Position numbers and translations under genes: made by a program
In this document: in pieces, positions 22,282 to 31,735 of the stretch
Position numbering within the stretch: position 1 is the first letter of the stretch
How the letters are laid out: the number at the start of each line of letters is the position of its first letter
Notes under the pieces: generated by a model
Told to the model about the DNA's origin: nothing
Databases searched by the model: none
The model's input: the letters and a program-made list of their open reading frames with translations, nothing else
Source of the DNA: an uncultured Pelagibacteraceae bacterium
GTDB taxonomy: Bacteria; Pseudomonadota; Alphaproteobacteria; Pelagibacterales; Pelagibacteraceae
Direction: 5' to 3'
DNA: 53,948 nt
NCBI GenBank assembly: GCA_902560565.1
Contig: CACEMG010000007.1
Coordinates: 1 to 53,948, forward strand

Positions 22282-23295
22282 ATGTTTGAAAAATTAGAAG
22301 AACTGGCAAAAAATAATAAAAAAATTTCTGACTTTCATATTAGAAGTGGATGGCCACTAGCTTATAGACAAACAGGAGAGATCCATAAAATTCCCGATGT
22401 AATGGTTAAAGCTCAAGACCTTCAAGATTTAATATCTACAAATTGTAACGAGATAGAAATGAAAAGATTCCAAGATACTCATGAGCTAGATTCATCTGTA
22501 ACATTAAGTGGATTAAGATTTAGAGCTAATTTTTATAAAACTATTCATGGGCCCGCAGCAGTTTTGAGAAGAGTAGAAAGCGTTATACCTTCAATGGAAC
22601 AATTTGATCTACCTCCAGTCTTATATGATATAATAGATATGCACAAAGGTCTCGTTTTAGTAACTGGTCCGACTGGTTCTGGTAAATCAACTACACTTGC
22701 TGCAATCGTTAACGAAATAAATAAAACTAGAACATCAAATATTATTACTGTTGAAGATCCAGTAGAATTTATTCATAAAGATTTAAAAAGTATTGTCTCA
22801 CATAGAGAAGTAGGCAAACAAACACAAACATTTGCAACAGCACTAAAAGCAGCACTACGAGAAGATCCAGATGTAATATTAGTCGGTGAGATGAGAGATT
22901 TAGAAACTGTTTCATTAGCTCTGACTGCCGCTGAAACAGGTCACTTAGTGTTTGGAACACTTCATACTAGTGGTGCACCAAGTACAATAAATAGAATTAT
23001 AGACGTATTTCCACCTGAACAACAAGCACAAATCAGAGCGCAAATTTCAACTTCACTAAAAATGGTTGTAACTCAAAGACTTCTAAAAACTAAAGATGGT
23101 CAAGGAAGATGCGGTGCCTTTGAAGTGATGAAGTGTACTCCACCAATTCAAAATTTAATTAGAGAAGCAAAAATTCATCAAATTCCAAGCATCATGCAAA
23201 CTGCAGTCAAAGAAGGAATGATTACTATGACCAAGTCTTTGGAGGAATTAGTTAAAGCAGGAAAAATAGATGCAGGAGCAGGAAAAGAACAATAA
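22282..23295 (+). CDS. pilT: Type IV pilus retraction ATPase PilT
   Basis: PilT is the hexameric cytoplasmic motor that depolymerises pili for twitching and DNA uptake. The 337-residue protein has the N-terminal PAS-like domain and Walker A GPTGSGKST at residues 132-140. It also has an Asp box (EDPVEFIH), a Walker B (DPDVILVGEMRD) and a His box (GTLHTSGAPSTINR), all characteristic. The AIRNLIRE motif of classical PilT appears here as QNLIREAKIHQI. There is no N1 domain, which separates it from PilB. The last 26 bases overlap the next (fimT-like) gene. Confidence 0.95.
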   Translation: MFEKLEELAKNNKKISDFHIRSGWPLAYRQTGEIHKIPDVMVKAQDLQDLISTNCNEIEMKRFQDTHELDSSVTLSGLRFRANFYKTIHGPAAVLRRVESVIPSMEQFDLPPVLYDIIDMHKGLVLVTGPTGSGKSTTLAAIVNEINKTRTSNIITVEDPVEFIHKDLKSIVSHREVGKQTQTFATALKAALREDPDVILVGEMRDLETVSLALTAAETGHLVFGTLHTSGAPSTINRIIDVFPPEQQAQIRAQISTSLKMVVTQRLLKTKDGQGRCGAFEVMKCTPPIQNLIREAKIHQIPSIMQTAVKEGMITMTKSLEELVKAGKIDAGAGKEQ

Positions 23296-24013
23296 AGGTT
23301 TTTCATTACTAGAAATAATTGTTGTGTTAGCAATAGTTGGTGCTCTTGCTGGAGTTGGTATCCCTAACTTTGCTAAGTGGAATAACAAAAGGATAATATC
23401 TAATGCTTCTGAAGAAGTTGCATCCTTGTTAAGAAATATACACGCCACAACTGAAAGAGGAACTTTTGCTTATGTTCAGTTAATATTTGAGAGCGATAAT
23501 GAAGATGGAATTTCAATTAAAACTAAAGGTGTGACAATGGATAATTTTACAACCATAATGAATGACACGAGTGCTAGATGGAATACTTCAAGTGATAATA
23601 GGTGTTCAGTGACACCTTTGGACGATGAATTTTGGACCAGCGAAGATACTGATAGAGATGAATTAAAAGCAAATATATTTGAGATTTCAAGAAGCGATGT
23701 AGTATTCAACTTTATAGGTGAAGCTTCTTTGTGTTTGTCAAGGAATGGAAAATTTTATTATGGAACGGGAGCAATAGCTACAGGTGAGCAACCAGAGAAT
23801 TATATATATTTACTATTAAATAAAGGGGAGAACACAGACTGCACTATTACTTACATTGATGATGAACCTGATGAAAAAGTTATTCCACAACCCGATGCAT
23901 GGGATGAAGGTGGGTGCAAATATGTAGGAGCAGTAAGGTGGACAAGGTTCGGAGAAATAGATACATTTAGATGGAATAGGAGAGATACTGAAGAATTATC
24001 AGAATGGAAGTAA
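23270..24013 (+). CDS. Minor pseudopilin, FimT/FimU/GspH type
   Basis: The 247-residue protein carries a short basic leader and a class III prepilin site: NNKG followed by FSLLEIIVVLAIVGALAGVG, with Glu at mature position 5. The C-terminal domain is Cys-containing and acidic, as in GspH/FimT pseudopilins. It starts inside pilT (26-base overlap) and is followed by PilV-, PilW- and PilX-like genes. This reproduces the fimU-pilV-pilW-pilX-pilY1 order of Pseudomonas-type systems. A role in the pilus tip/priming complex is expected from that order. Confidence 0.88.
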   Translation: MQEQEKNNKGFSLLEIIVVLAIVGALAGVGIPNFAKWNNKRIISNASEEVASLLRNIHATTERGTFAYVQLIFESDNEDGISIKTKGVTMDNFTTIMNDTSARWNTSSDNRCSVTPLDDEFWTSEDTDRDELKANIFEISRSDVVFNFIGEASLCLSRNGKFYYGTGAIATGEQPENYIYLLLNKGENTDCTITYIDDEPDEKVIPQPDAWDEGGCKYVGAVRWTRFGEIDTFRWNRRDTEELSEWK

Positions 24014-24018
24014 AATTT

Positions 24019-24618
24019 ATGAAAATAAACAACAAAAATAATTTAGGAGTTTCAATAATAGAAGCACTAATTTCAATGGTAATTGTTGGTATTGGATTTG
24101 TGGCTGTTTTACAAATAACTCAGTATTCAATCAATTCTGTAAAAACGTCTGGGGAAAGAACTAAAGCTACTTTTTTTGTTAATATGTTTGTAGAGGACTC
24201 GCTTTCACTTAGAGATAATTCGACTAGTGAAAATTTTACAGATATTTTAGCAGTTGATGATGCCAGACAATTCAGTTCAGCATGCGGAACACAAGGAGCC
24301 AAAGATTTAGTCAAAGCTGATACTGCAGGAGATATTTATAAAAATTCAACTTCAGATAACGATCCAGCGGAGAATAAAACTGAAAAATGGAGTGCTTTAG
24401 TGGCTAATAGAGATTATATGGATTGCTCAAGCAGTGGAAGAGAAATAAGAGCTTTTGAAATTTTTAAGCTTTGTAATAATACATCTTCACCAGGATGTAT
24501 CGAAAACAAAAATCAAAGAGATGAAATCATGTATGTAGGTAGAGCTCAAATGACTTTGAACAATGGTCAAAAAAGAAAATATTTATATTTTCAGTCTGAT
24601 TTTAGATTAAAACCATGA
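24019..24618 (+). CDS. pilV: Minor pseudopilin, PilV type
   Basis: I prefer ATG 24019 (199 residues) to the in-frame ATG at 24004, which would overlap the previous gene. It gives a compact leader MKINNKNNLG before VSIIEALISMVIVGIGFVAV. Mature residue 5 is Glu, as required for pilin assembly, and the 'SIIEALI' pattern is typical of PilV/GspI. The body is about 170 residues with six or so cysteines (e.g. DCSSSG, LCNN, PGCIE). The stop overlaps the start of the pilW-like gene by 4 bases. Confidence 0.82.
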   Translation: MKINNKNNLGVSIIEALISMVIVGIGFVAVLQITQYSINSVKTSGERTKATFFVNMFVEDSLSLRDNSTSENFTDILAVDDARQFSSACGTQGAKDLVKADTAGDIYKNSTSDNDPAENKTEKWSALVANRDYMDCSSSGREIRAFEIFKLCNNTSSPGCIENKNQRDEIMYVGRAQMTLNNGQKRKYLYFQSDFRLKP

Positions 24619-25649
24619 TTAAAAAAAATAAAAATAATAAAGGTCTTACTCTTATTGAAATATTAATTTCAATAATAATTACATCTGTAATGGTTGCAGC
24701 AATGTACACATCTTATAATGTGGTTAGTGGAGCATACAAACAGGTTAGTGATAAAGCAAAAATTAGTGGATCTAGTAGAGATCTAGTTACAATGATTATG
24801 AGAGATATAAGAATGGCAGGTTTTAGATATTATGCAGGAGAACATGCAGCTCAAGAATTTTTAAACAATCCACTAAATGCTACATGTGTTGCTGATGGCC
24901 TTCGACTAACTGAAAGAAATTATATTTCATTTAATACTGGCTTTGATGGAGATGAAGCCAATAGTCATGCGCCTTTAGTTATCAGAAAAAATGTAGCGAA
25001 AGATGCGCCAAGTCTTCATAATCCATTTGATACATGTTGTGACAGTATTGAAATAATTTATGAAGATTTTAGTTTACTTACAGAACAAGATCAGTTTCAA
25101 CCATATAAAATATTTAAAATTTCATACTATGCAGCTCAAATAGATAAAGATAGTGACAAAAGATACGGAGTTTATAAAAAAGTACAAAGTTGGGTACAGC
25201 CAAGGGAAGCAGCTTATGAATTAGGAATATGTAATTGGCCAGGTCGTGAAGAAGACCTAGTTATGGGATTTTGGGATGATGATTGCCCAGAATGTTACGA
25301 AGATTTAGTAAGAGATCATGTGGTGGATATGGAATTTATACCATTTGATGAAAATGGCAGAATAATAACCGACCCGGCTAAAAATTTCCCTGCACCAGAA
25401 AACTTAAACCTCAGAGATAGATTATTTGATATTAGAACAGTTGATATGAGACTTACTTTCAGATCAAAGAATGAATTTTATAAAGATAACAAACAAATAG
25501 ATCCAAGCAATCCAAGCAATAGGGTTGCAAGAAAAATTTATGGTTTGCAAAGAAATTTCACACCAACTGATGATAAATTAGATAAATATTTGAGAGACTC
25601 TGTAATTGTAACAGTGAACACAAGAAATATAGGGCAAGCATTTCAATGA
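24615..25649 (+). CDS. pilW: Minor pseudopilin, PilW type
   Basis: The 344-residue protein has leader MIKKNKNNKG and then LTLIEILISIIITSVMVAAMY, with Glu at mature position 5. The size and the segment DLVTMIMRDIRMAGFRYYAG match PilW/GspJ-type minor pilins, which carry the 'D.R.AGY' pattern after the helix. A DTCCDSIEIIYED strand and WDDDCPECYED loop add cysteines. It overlaps both neighbours by 4 bases, so the minor-pilin set is translated as a unit. Confidence 0.88.
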   Translation: MIKKNKNNKGLTLIEILISIIITSVMVAAMYTSYNVVSGAYKQVSDKAKISGSSRDLVTMIMRDIRMAGFRYYAGEHAAQEFLNNPLNATCVADGLRLTERNYISFNTGFDGDEANSHAPLVIRKNVAKDAPSLHNPFDTCCDSIEIIYEDFSLLTEQDQFQPYKIFKISYYAAQIDKDSDKRYGVYKKVQSWVQPREAAYELGICNWPGREEDLVMGFWDDDCPECYEDLVRDHVVDMEFIPFDENGRIITDPAKNFPAPENLNLRDRLFDIRTVDMRLTFRSKNEFYKDNKQIDPSNPSNRVARKIYGLQRNFTPTDDKLDKYLRDSVIVTVNTRNIGQAFQ

Positions 25650-26326
25650 TTAAAAAAAATAATAAAGGATTTGCTTTAGTATTATCTTTAGTTTTACTAT
25701 TAGCTATGTCTTTAATGGGTGGAGCTTTAGTAATTACTGCTTCCTCAGATCATTCAAGTAATAATAGTAGCGATGAATATCAACAAGCTTTTTATGTAGC
25801 TGAAAGTGCTTTGCTTGAAGCTCAAAAAAGTTTAATGGATCAAATGATAGGTCCGATAAATAGAGATAATGGATTTAGAGATTATAGTGCAAGAAATGTT
25901 CCAGGAAACCAAGAAGTTGCACTTCCAGGTACAACTGGAAGCGACAGCACACCTTGTGTAAAAAGTTTTAAAAATATTGATAGTAGTGATGGTTCCACAT
26001 TTAGGGTTGTTGAGTATGTAAGAGATCAAAGTTTTTATCAGCTGATTGGACCTATTATTGAAAATGATCTATTAGGTGCAACTTTAGGAAGTCCCGAAGA
26101 TATTCAAAGAGAACGAGACAAGCTACAGACTTATAGATATGAGTATATTTCAACTTATATTGGGGCAGAAACATATTCGGGTAGCGGCACAAGTCTTAAA
26201 AAAAGTGCTACCAATATTCAAAGAAGAGGTGCAGCTTACAGGTTATATGGATGTGGTATCCTAGGAACTGTCGATAGGCCACAAATTCTAGTTCCGCTAG
26301 AGACTATAGTTATATTGGCATACTGA
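25646..26326 (+). CDS. pilX: Minor pseudopilin, PilX type
   Basis: The 226-residue protein opens MIKKNNKG then FALVLSLVLLLAMSLMGGAL. The prepilin cleavage glycine is present, but mature residue 5 is Leu rather than Glu, a feature I associate with tip-type GspK/PilX-like members. The following DEYQQAFYVAESALLEAQKSL matches the PilX N-terminal region ('AfyaAEaGL..Ae'). It ends the four-gene minor-pilin set; an 85-base gap precedes the next gene. Confidence 0.85.
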   Translation: MIKKNNKGFALVLSLVLLLAMSLMGGALVITASSDHSSNNSSDEYQQAFYVAESALLEAQKSLMDQMIGPINRDNGFRDYSARNVPGNQEVALPGTTGSDSTPCVKSFKNIDSSDGSTFRVVEYVRDQSFYQLIGPIIENDLLGATLGSPEDIQRERDKLQTYRYEYISTYIGAETYSGSGTSLKKSATNIQRRGAAYRLYGCGILGTVDRPQILVPLETIVILAY

Positions 26327-26411
26327 GTAATCAAATGAAATAATTATTAAAAGCTTAAATTCATCACTTAAGAGTGTTGAATATTGAGTAAATTTTACTA
26401 AAATCTTTATA

Positions 26412-26921
26412 ATGAGAAATATAATCATACTATTGTTTCTAGTTTTAATTACACAATCAAAAGCATATGCATGCTCTATATTAAATGTTGATATAGGAAC
26501 TTCAGTTAATGTTGCTAAAGAGAAATTTGATTTTCTTGAAACATTTGATTCATCTACATATGGGGATGATTTCTCCGTTAGATATACTGTACCTGCCAAA
26601 GATTATTGTGAGGACTCAAATTTAGAAAATGCTGATTTAGAAGTGATTGTATACAACTCCCAAATTGCTGGGATTAATGTTTTATCCTGGGACCCTAATA
26701 TAAAAAATGAAATTTATGATTTTACAAACAGTTTTATTGGTTCAATAGGTGAAGATTTAAAAAGCGACAGAGCTGGCTTAAAAGATTTAAGTCTTGGAAA
26801 TTTATTAATAATATATAGTAAATATGAACATCAAGAACAAATACACGAGCTTTTAGAGATTACAAATAATCAATTAAGCAACTACGTCGTTGGTGAACAA
26901 ATTTTAGATGCAAATTTATAA
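26412..26921 (+). CDS. Secreted protein of unknown function in pilus cluster
   Basis: I do not recognise this family. The 169-residue protein has a clear signal peptide (MRNIIILLFLVLITQSKAYA) and a mature acidic domain beginning CSILNVDIGTSV. That sequence could also be read as a Cys near a cleavage site, but there is no lipobox. Two or three cysteines are visible. It sits between pilX and the pilY1-like gene, separated from the latter by 1 base, so it is probably expressed with the tip-complex genes. A role as adhesin partner or periplasmic chaperone is only a guess. Confidence 0.8.
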   Translation: MRNIIILLFLVLITQSKAYACSILNVDIGTSVNVAKEKFDFLETFDSSTYGDDFSVRYTVPAKDYCEDSNLENADLEVIVYNSQIAGINVLSWDPNIKNEIYDFTNSFIGSIGEDLKSDRAGLKDLSLGNLLIIYSKYEHQEQIHELLEITNNQLSNYVVGEQILDANL

Positions 26922-26922
26922 A

Positions 26923-29900
26923 ATGAATAAAATTTTAAAATTATTGTTTGTAATATTTATTTTTTTTAATTTGCAAACAAGCTCAAATTCAAAACCAGTT
27001 CCACCAGGAGCTGGAGAGGGAGATGTAGCAGCCAATATTTTATTTTTGGTCGACAGCTCAGCGAGTATGTCTGCCTGGATTGGTAATGATGGTTTGGATA
27101 GTATACCAAACGCTGTATATGACTCAGCTGGAAGAATTATAGTTACTCAGTCAAGAGGCCAAGGAGTAGTTAGATATACATACAATAATGATGCTGACGT
27201 CCTAGCTTATGAAAGAGATCGATCTTTTGGTTCTAGAGGTGCGATTAGATTTGCAGGCACATGTAGGCAAGTTTTATTTAATAATGGTGCAACTGGCATT
27301 AATCAAAGAATGAATACAAACGTCTCTAGGAATAGAAATGTTAAATCTGTTAGAGGACTGACTACTAATGTTTTAAATAATGAAAATTTAATTTTTTTTA
27401 ATACAACAGTAAGAAGAACATTTCATTTAATATTTGCTTTTGACGAAACAGGTAGAAATTGTAGAATGGTATTGGATCTTCCAGAAATTGGAACCGTTAG
27501 AGGTTTTGATGTTAAAACTATAAATGGCGTTCCTTATATATTTGCTTTAGGCGTGAGTAATGCAAGTAGAAGAAACGGATCTTTTGCGTCTTGTAATTTA
27601 CAAACACTTATGTGTGAGACACAAAGATTTGGTAGAGGAGCTTGGAGTAACTTAATAAATAGTTTTTCTCGAATGTCTGTAAATAATGAAGGTACCATGC
27701 TGTACTTAGGAAATGGCGATTTACATGGTCATGCACTTACAAGAAGTGGAAATGCGTTTACGTTAAATCAGAACAGACAAAGGTATTGTACAAGGACTAA
27801 CAATCCAGACTTAGACACTCAATTAGTAAATGTAACTTCAGTAGCTGTTTCTCCAGGTGATAGTAATATTATCTATGTTGGCTCAGGCATCAATTTTGCA
27901 ATCCAAAAGTTACAAGTTTCAGATACAGGATGTACTGTAGTTTCGAGTATTGGAAAAGGTATAAGAAGTTACAATAAAAATACTCCAGATTCAGGCTCAA
28001 CTACTATAGATGCAGATAGTGTTAATTTTTCACAGGTTTGGGGATTGGAGGTTGATTCTGCAAATAACAGAATACTGACATCAACCGATTTTGGATTTAT
28101 TGATGAATTTAACGAGGACGACTTTACTAATGCCGCCAGAGATTCTGCTTGGTTAGAAAGTATGGGAGGTCCAAGAATAAATAGATGGACTGGAGTTAAG
28201 CAAGCTATTGATGCAATTGTAAATGACACAACTTTAACAACTGGAGCTCATTTTGGATTTGGACATTGGAATGCAGGCGAAAGTGGTCGAGGAAAAAATA
28301 GTAGAAGAGGCGGTAGGCATTGTCATAGAAATGACGGGTGTGTTTACTACCGTGGCTGGAATGGTTCTCACCCAGAGGGTAGAAGCCAACTATGTAATAG
28401 TGACTCTTGTATAAATGTTGGAGTAAGCTCAAGAGGCGCTGGCAGGATAATGACTGTTCTCAGACCATTGGGGCTTGCGTGGGGTACAGATGCTAATGCC
28501 TTTTCACAAATGGCACAGAAATATTTTAATGATGCTAGTGCAGGTGGATTAGTTTTTGATGAGACGTCTGAATGTCAGTTAAATTATGTGATTGTCGTTG
28601 GAGATGGTGCTATGAGAAATACAGGTCCAGCACGAGCTCGTATCGCAGCATTGAGACAACAGGGTATTAAGACATTATTTGTAGCATATGGTGGAAATAT
28701 AAGAGGATCCTCTATGAGAGCATTTGAGAGGTTAGCTGATGCTGGTTCTTGTGGCGACGATAGTTCAGATGAATGTGAAGACGTCATTGTAGCAAATACT
28801 CCTGAAGATTTAAAAAGTGAACTTACAAGTAAAATTAGGCAAATTATTGCTGACAAGTTAGCGTTTACAGCTCCATCAATTACCGCAACTATTCAAGAAG
28901 GTGGATCATTGTATCAAGCACAATTTGGTTATGAGCAATTTGCAGAATGGAGAGGAAAAATATTAAGAAAAAAATTAGATAAGGACGGCACAGTAACTCA
29001 TGAAATGAATGTTGAGGGAAATTGGAATGCAGCAGTAACGATTAGAAATCAATCAGCATCAGCAGGCGATGAAGATAGAAGAAATCTTTGGACTGCTATG
29101 CCAACTGTTTCATACATAGGAAATTGGGATAATTTCACAACTGCAAACTCAAGTGCGATTGGAAATTTATTTGAATCTTTAAACTATACTGTAAAAGATT
29201 ATCACGATGGTGCAACAGGTTGTAATTTAGGTTCTAATGGAAATTCAGATGATATAATTGGACTAATTAATTTCATGAGCGGTACAGATTATTTTGATTA
29301 CGATGGAGATTGTAATATAAATGAAAAAAGAGATAGCGTCATGGGAGATGTTTACCATTCACAATTGGTAGAAGTTGGAAAACCAGACGCAAACGTTAAA
29401 TTTGATAGTGAAAATAAAGAAGCCTATTGGAGAGGCAAAAATAATTATCAAAGCTTTGCAATAAATAATGATTCAAGAAAAAGTGTAATCTATGCTGGAG
29501 CAAATTCAGGTATACTTCATGCTTTAGATGCAAAAACTGGAGAAGAAATTTGGGGTTTTATACCACCTTTTGTTGCAGGACTATTACCTCAAGTGATAAA
29601 TAAAAATTATAATGGTAAAGTAAACGGTAATGCTGGTGGTTCCAATCCAATATTTGGTGTAGACGGCTCACCAGTGATACACGACGTTTTCATAAAAGGA
29701 ATTTCACCTTCGGGAGCTATTGAAACTAAAAAAAGTTGGCATACTATATTATTCATTCCATATGGACGAGGAGGAGCTGGTTTCTCTGTATTAGATGTTA
29801 CCCATCCAGAAATAAGCGGATCTAAGGGTCCAATTCATATGTTTTCAATTTACAATGATAATATCAATAAAAGAATTTTAATTGCTGACCATGAGGGTAA

Positions 29901-31692
29901 TATCACACAAAAAACTTACAACTCTGGTTTTGCATCTATGTTGCAATCTCAAGAGGGTATTGTGGCACAAGAAAACTATAATGCTGCAAGAGAAGAGGAT
30001 GAGGGAAATCAAACAGACGCTAATCCTGAAGTTACTGAACGACAAGATGCAATAGCACCATGTGATGATAGTGATGATTTTGCTGTTAATGGAACAGCAT
30101 CTTGTTTCAGAGGAACAACTTTTAATTTCGATGGTATAGTTCTCGATTACGACGATGGAGATAGCATACCAGATGGAGTTTTAACAGCTACAGAAATAAA
30201 AGATGGAGTGGCAAAGTCTATACCAATTGCAAGCGCAATGATGAAAGATGGTAGTTTGCAAGTTACATTTAACGAAGAAAAAGTAATTAATATAAATGTG
30301 TCTGATGCTGAACCGACTGAATCTAATCAATTTAGTATCTCAACAGCATGCAGAGGTGCAACTGGAATAGATCCAATTTACGATTATACGCAGTTAGGTG
30401 AAACTTGGTCATCACCGAGAATATTTAGAATTCCTTCAGTATCTAAAACAAAAAGAGATGATGTAAAAAACGATACCTATGTGGCAGTGATGGGGGGTGG
30501 TTTAAGTAAGAATGATCCATGCGCAGGTTCTGCTCTTTTCTTAGTAAATTTAGAAGATAGAGATAACCCTGGTTCAATTTTTGGCGCAGAAGAAAATGGA
30601 GGACCTATAAGTATAGTTGATACCGATCCAGCTGGCATTACAGTGGGTGATAATGTAGAGCCTACACCAGGTGGAAGTGATATAAATAACTCAATACCTT
30701 CAACGCCTTTAGTTATTACACCAGATACAGCGTTTAATATTCCTTGGAGAGGAGCAATGGTTTATGTAAATGATCTTGAAGGAAAGATTACAAAAATAAA
30801 CCTTACAAGTTCACAAGAAAATGATGCAGATTTATTTGATCAAACAACATTATTCAAACTAAATGCTAGTACAGATAATGCAAGGTATAGCTATTTCTCA
30901 ATGGATGCTGGTATAGGTTTCACTGACAATCAGTTCTGGTTATTTGGTTCTACCGGTAATTTTACAGACTTAGGTGGTCAAGAGCCAGGATTAGATAATA
31001 TTTTATATGGAGTTAAAGATGAAGATTTTCCATTGTTTAATCATAATGCACGAAATTCCGGTGCACCTCACACAAAAGTTCCAAAAGGATCTGAAGATGG
31101 TTTTGTAATTAAAGCGAACCAAAATGCTGAACAGGCAGATAGTTTAGAGGATGCAGTTATTTGTAATAATGTTACTGGGGATGTGTTTGGTGATAAATGT
31201 CCTACACGAAACAAGAAAGCTTGGTACATAGCATTAGATAGAGATGAAGGTGGATCATTTATAACACCAAGACAATATAGAAAAGCATCTGCACCACCAA
31301 CTTTATTTAGTGGTAAGGTATATTTTCCAGTTTACCAACCACCTATTGGTCAAAATAAATGTAATCAAGGTAATGCCTACATATGTGTTACAGATGACGA
31401 ATGTGGTACGAACAAATCTCAAGGACTACAAACCAACGCTTCAATTGAAACTAATGTTGATAATAACACGGCATCAAGTACTGGTTCTCAAGATACAGTT
31501 ACCATTGGAACAGAAAATAATGCTTGTGCGTATATTAATGAAGGTGTGTTATCCGAACTTGTTGTGTTTGGAACCAATCTCTACGCTAACGTTGCAGGTC
31601 CAAGTGAAGACTCTTCTACACTTTATAGAGTTCCAGCCTTACCTGGAGATATAATTTCAAATAGAGGCGGTTGGAGAGACAGTAGTTATTAA
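26923..31692 (+). CDS. pilY1: PilY1-like pilus tip adhesin / assembly factor
   Basis: I start at ATG 26923 (1589 residues), which directly begins a signal peptide (MNKILKLLFVIFIFF...). An in-frame ATG at 26908 overlaps the previous gene. A von Willebrand A domain is recognisable: MIDAS DSSAS at residues 44-48, helix WTGVKQAIDAIV from 422, and strand VIVVGDG around 561. About 370 residues are inserted between the first two. A Ca-loop-like stretch DYDGDCNINE starts at 792. The C-terminal half has the PilY1 propeller signature YAGANSGILHALDAKTGEEIW. Many cysteines suggest disulfides. PilY1 proteins sit at the pilus tip and control extension, adhesion and surface sensing. Confidence 0.9.
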   Translation: MNKILKLLFVIFIFFNLQTSSNSKPVPPGAGEGDVAANILFLVDSSASMSAWIGNDGLDSIPNAVYDSAGRIIVTQSRGQGVVRYTYNNDADVLAYERDRSFGSRGAIRFAGTCRQVLFNNGATGINQRMNTNVSRNRNVKSVRGLTTNVLNNENLIFFNTTVRRTFHLIFAFDETGRNCRMVLDLPEIGTVRGFDVKTINGVPYIFALGVSNASRRNGSFASCNLQTLMCETQRFGRGAWSNLINSFSRMSVNNEGTMLYLGNGDLHGHALTRSGNAFTLNQNRQRYCTRTNNPDLDTQLVNVTSVAVSPGDSNIIYVGSGINFAIQKLQVSDTGCTVVSSIGKGIRSYNKNTPDSGSTTIDADSVNFSQVWGLEVDSANNRILTSTDFGFIDEFNEDDFTNAARDSAWLESMGGPRINRWTGVKQAIDAIVNDTTLTTGAHFGFGHWNAGESGRGKNSRRGGRHCHRNDGCVYYRGWNGSHPEGRSQLCNSDSCINVGVSSRGAGRIMTVLRPLGLAWGTDANAFSQMAQKYFNDASAGGLVFDETSECQLNYVIVVGDGAMRNTGPARARIAALRQQGIKTLFVAYGGNIRGSSMRAFERLADAGSCGDDSSDECEDVIVANTPEDLKSELTSKIRQIIADKLAFTAPSITATIQEGGSLYQAQFGYEQFAEWRGKILRKKLDKDGTVTHEMNVEGNWNAAVTIRNQSASAGDEDRRNLWTAMPTVSYIGNWDNFTTANSSAIGNLFESLNYTVKDYHDGATGCNLGSNGNSDDIIGLINFMSGTDYFDYDGDCNINEKRDSVMGDVYHSQLVEVGKPDANVKFDSENKEAYWRGKNNYQSFAINNDSRKSVIYAGANSGILHALDAKTGEEIWGFIPPFVAGLLPQVINKNYNGKVNGNAGGSNPIFGVDGSPVIHDVFIKGISPSGAIETKKSWHTILFIPYGRGGAGFSVLDVTHPEISGSKGPIHMFSIYNDNINKRILIADHEGNITQKTYNSGFASMLQSQEGIVAQENYNAAREEDEGNQTDANPEVTERQDAIAPCDDSDDFAVNGTASCFRGTTFNFDGIVLDYDDGDSIPDGVLTATEIKDGVAKSIPIASAMMKDGSLQVTFNEEKVININVSDAEPTESNQFSISTACRGATGIDPIYDYTQLGETWSSPRIFRIPSVSKTKRDDVKNDTYVAVMGGGLSKNDPCAGSALFLVNLEDRDNPGSIFGAEENGGPISIVDTDPAGITVGDNVEPTPGGSDINNSIPSTPLVITPDTAFNIPWRGAMVYVNDLEGKITKINLTSSQENDADLFDQTTLFKLNASTDNARYSYFSMDAGIGFTDNQFWLFGSTGNFTDLGGQEPGLDNILYGVKDEDFPLFNHNARNSGAPHTKVPKGSEDGFVIKANQNAEQADSLEDAVICNNVTGDVFGDKCPTRNKKAWYIALDRDEGGSFITPRQYRKASAPPTLFSGKVYFPVYQPPIGQNKCNQGNAYICVTDDECGTNKSQGLQTNASIETNVDNNTASSTGSQDTVTIGTENNACAYINEGVLSELVVFGTNLYANVAGPSEDSSTLYRVPALPGDIISNRGGWRDSSY

Positions 31693-31735
31693 TAACTATA
31701 AATTAATTATAATAATTAAAATATAATTTTCTCAA

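Noticed and set aside
31310-31654. Plus-strand frame of 114 codons inside pilY1
   Set aside because: It is out of phase within the conserved C-terminal part of pilY1, which has no frameshift.
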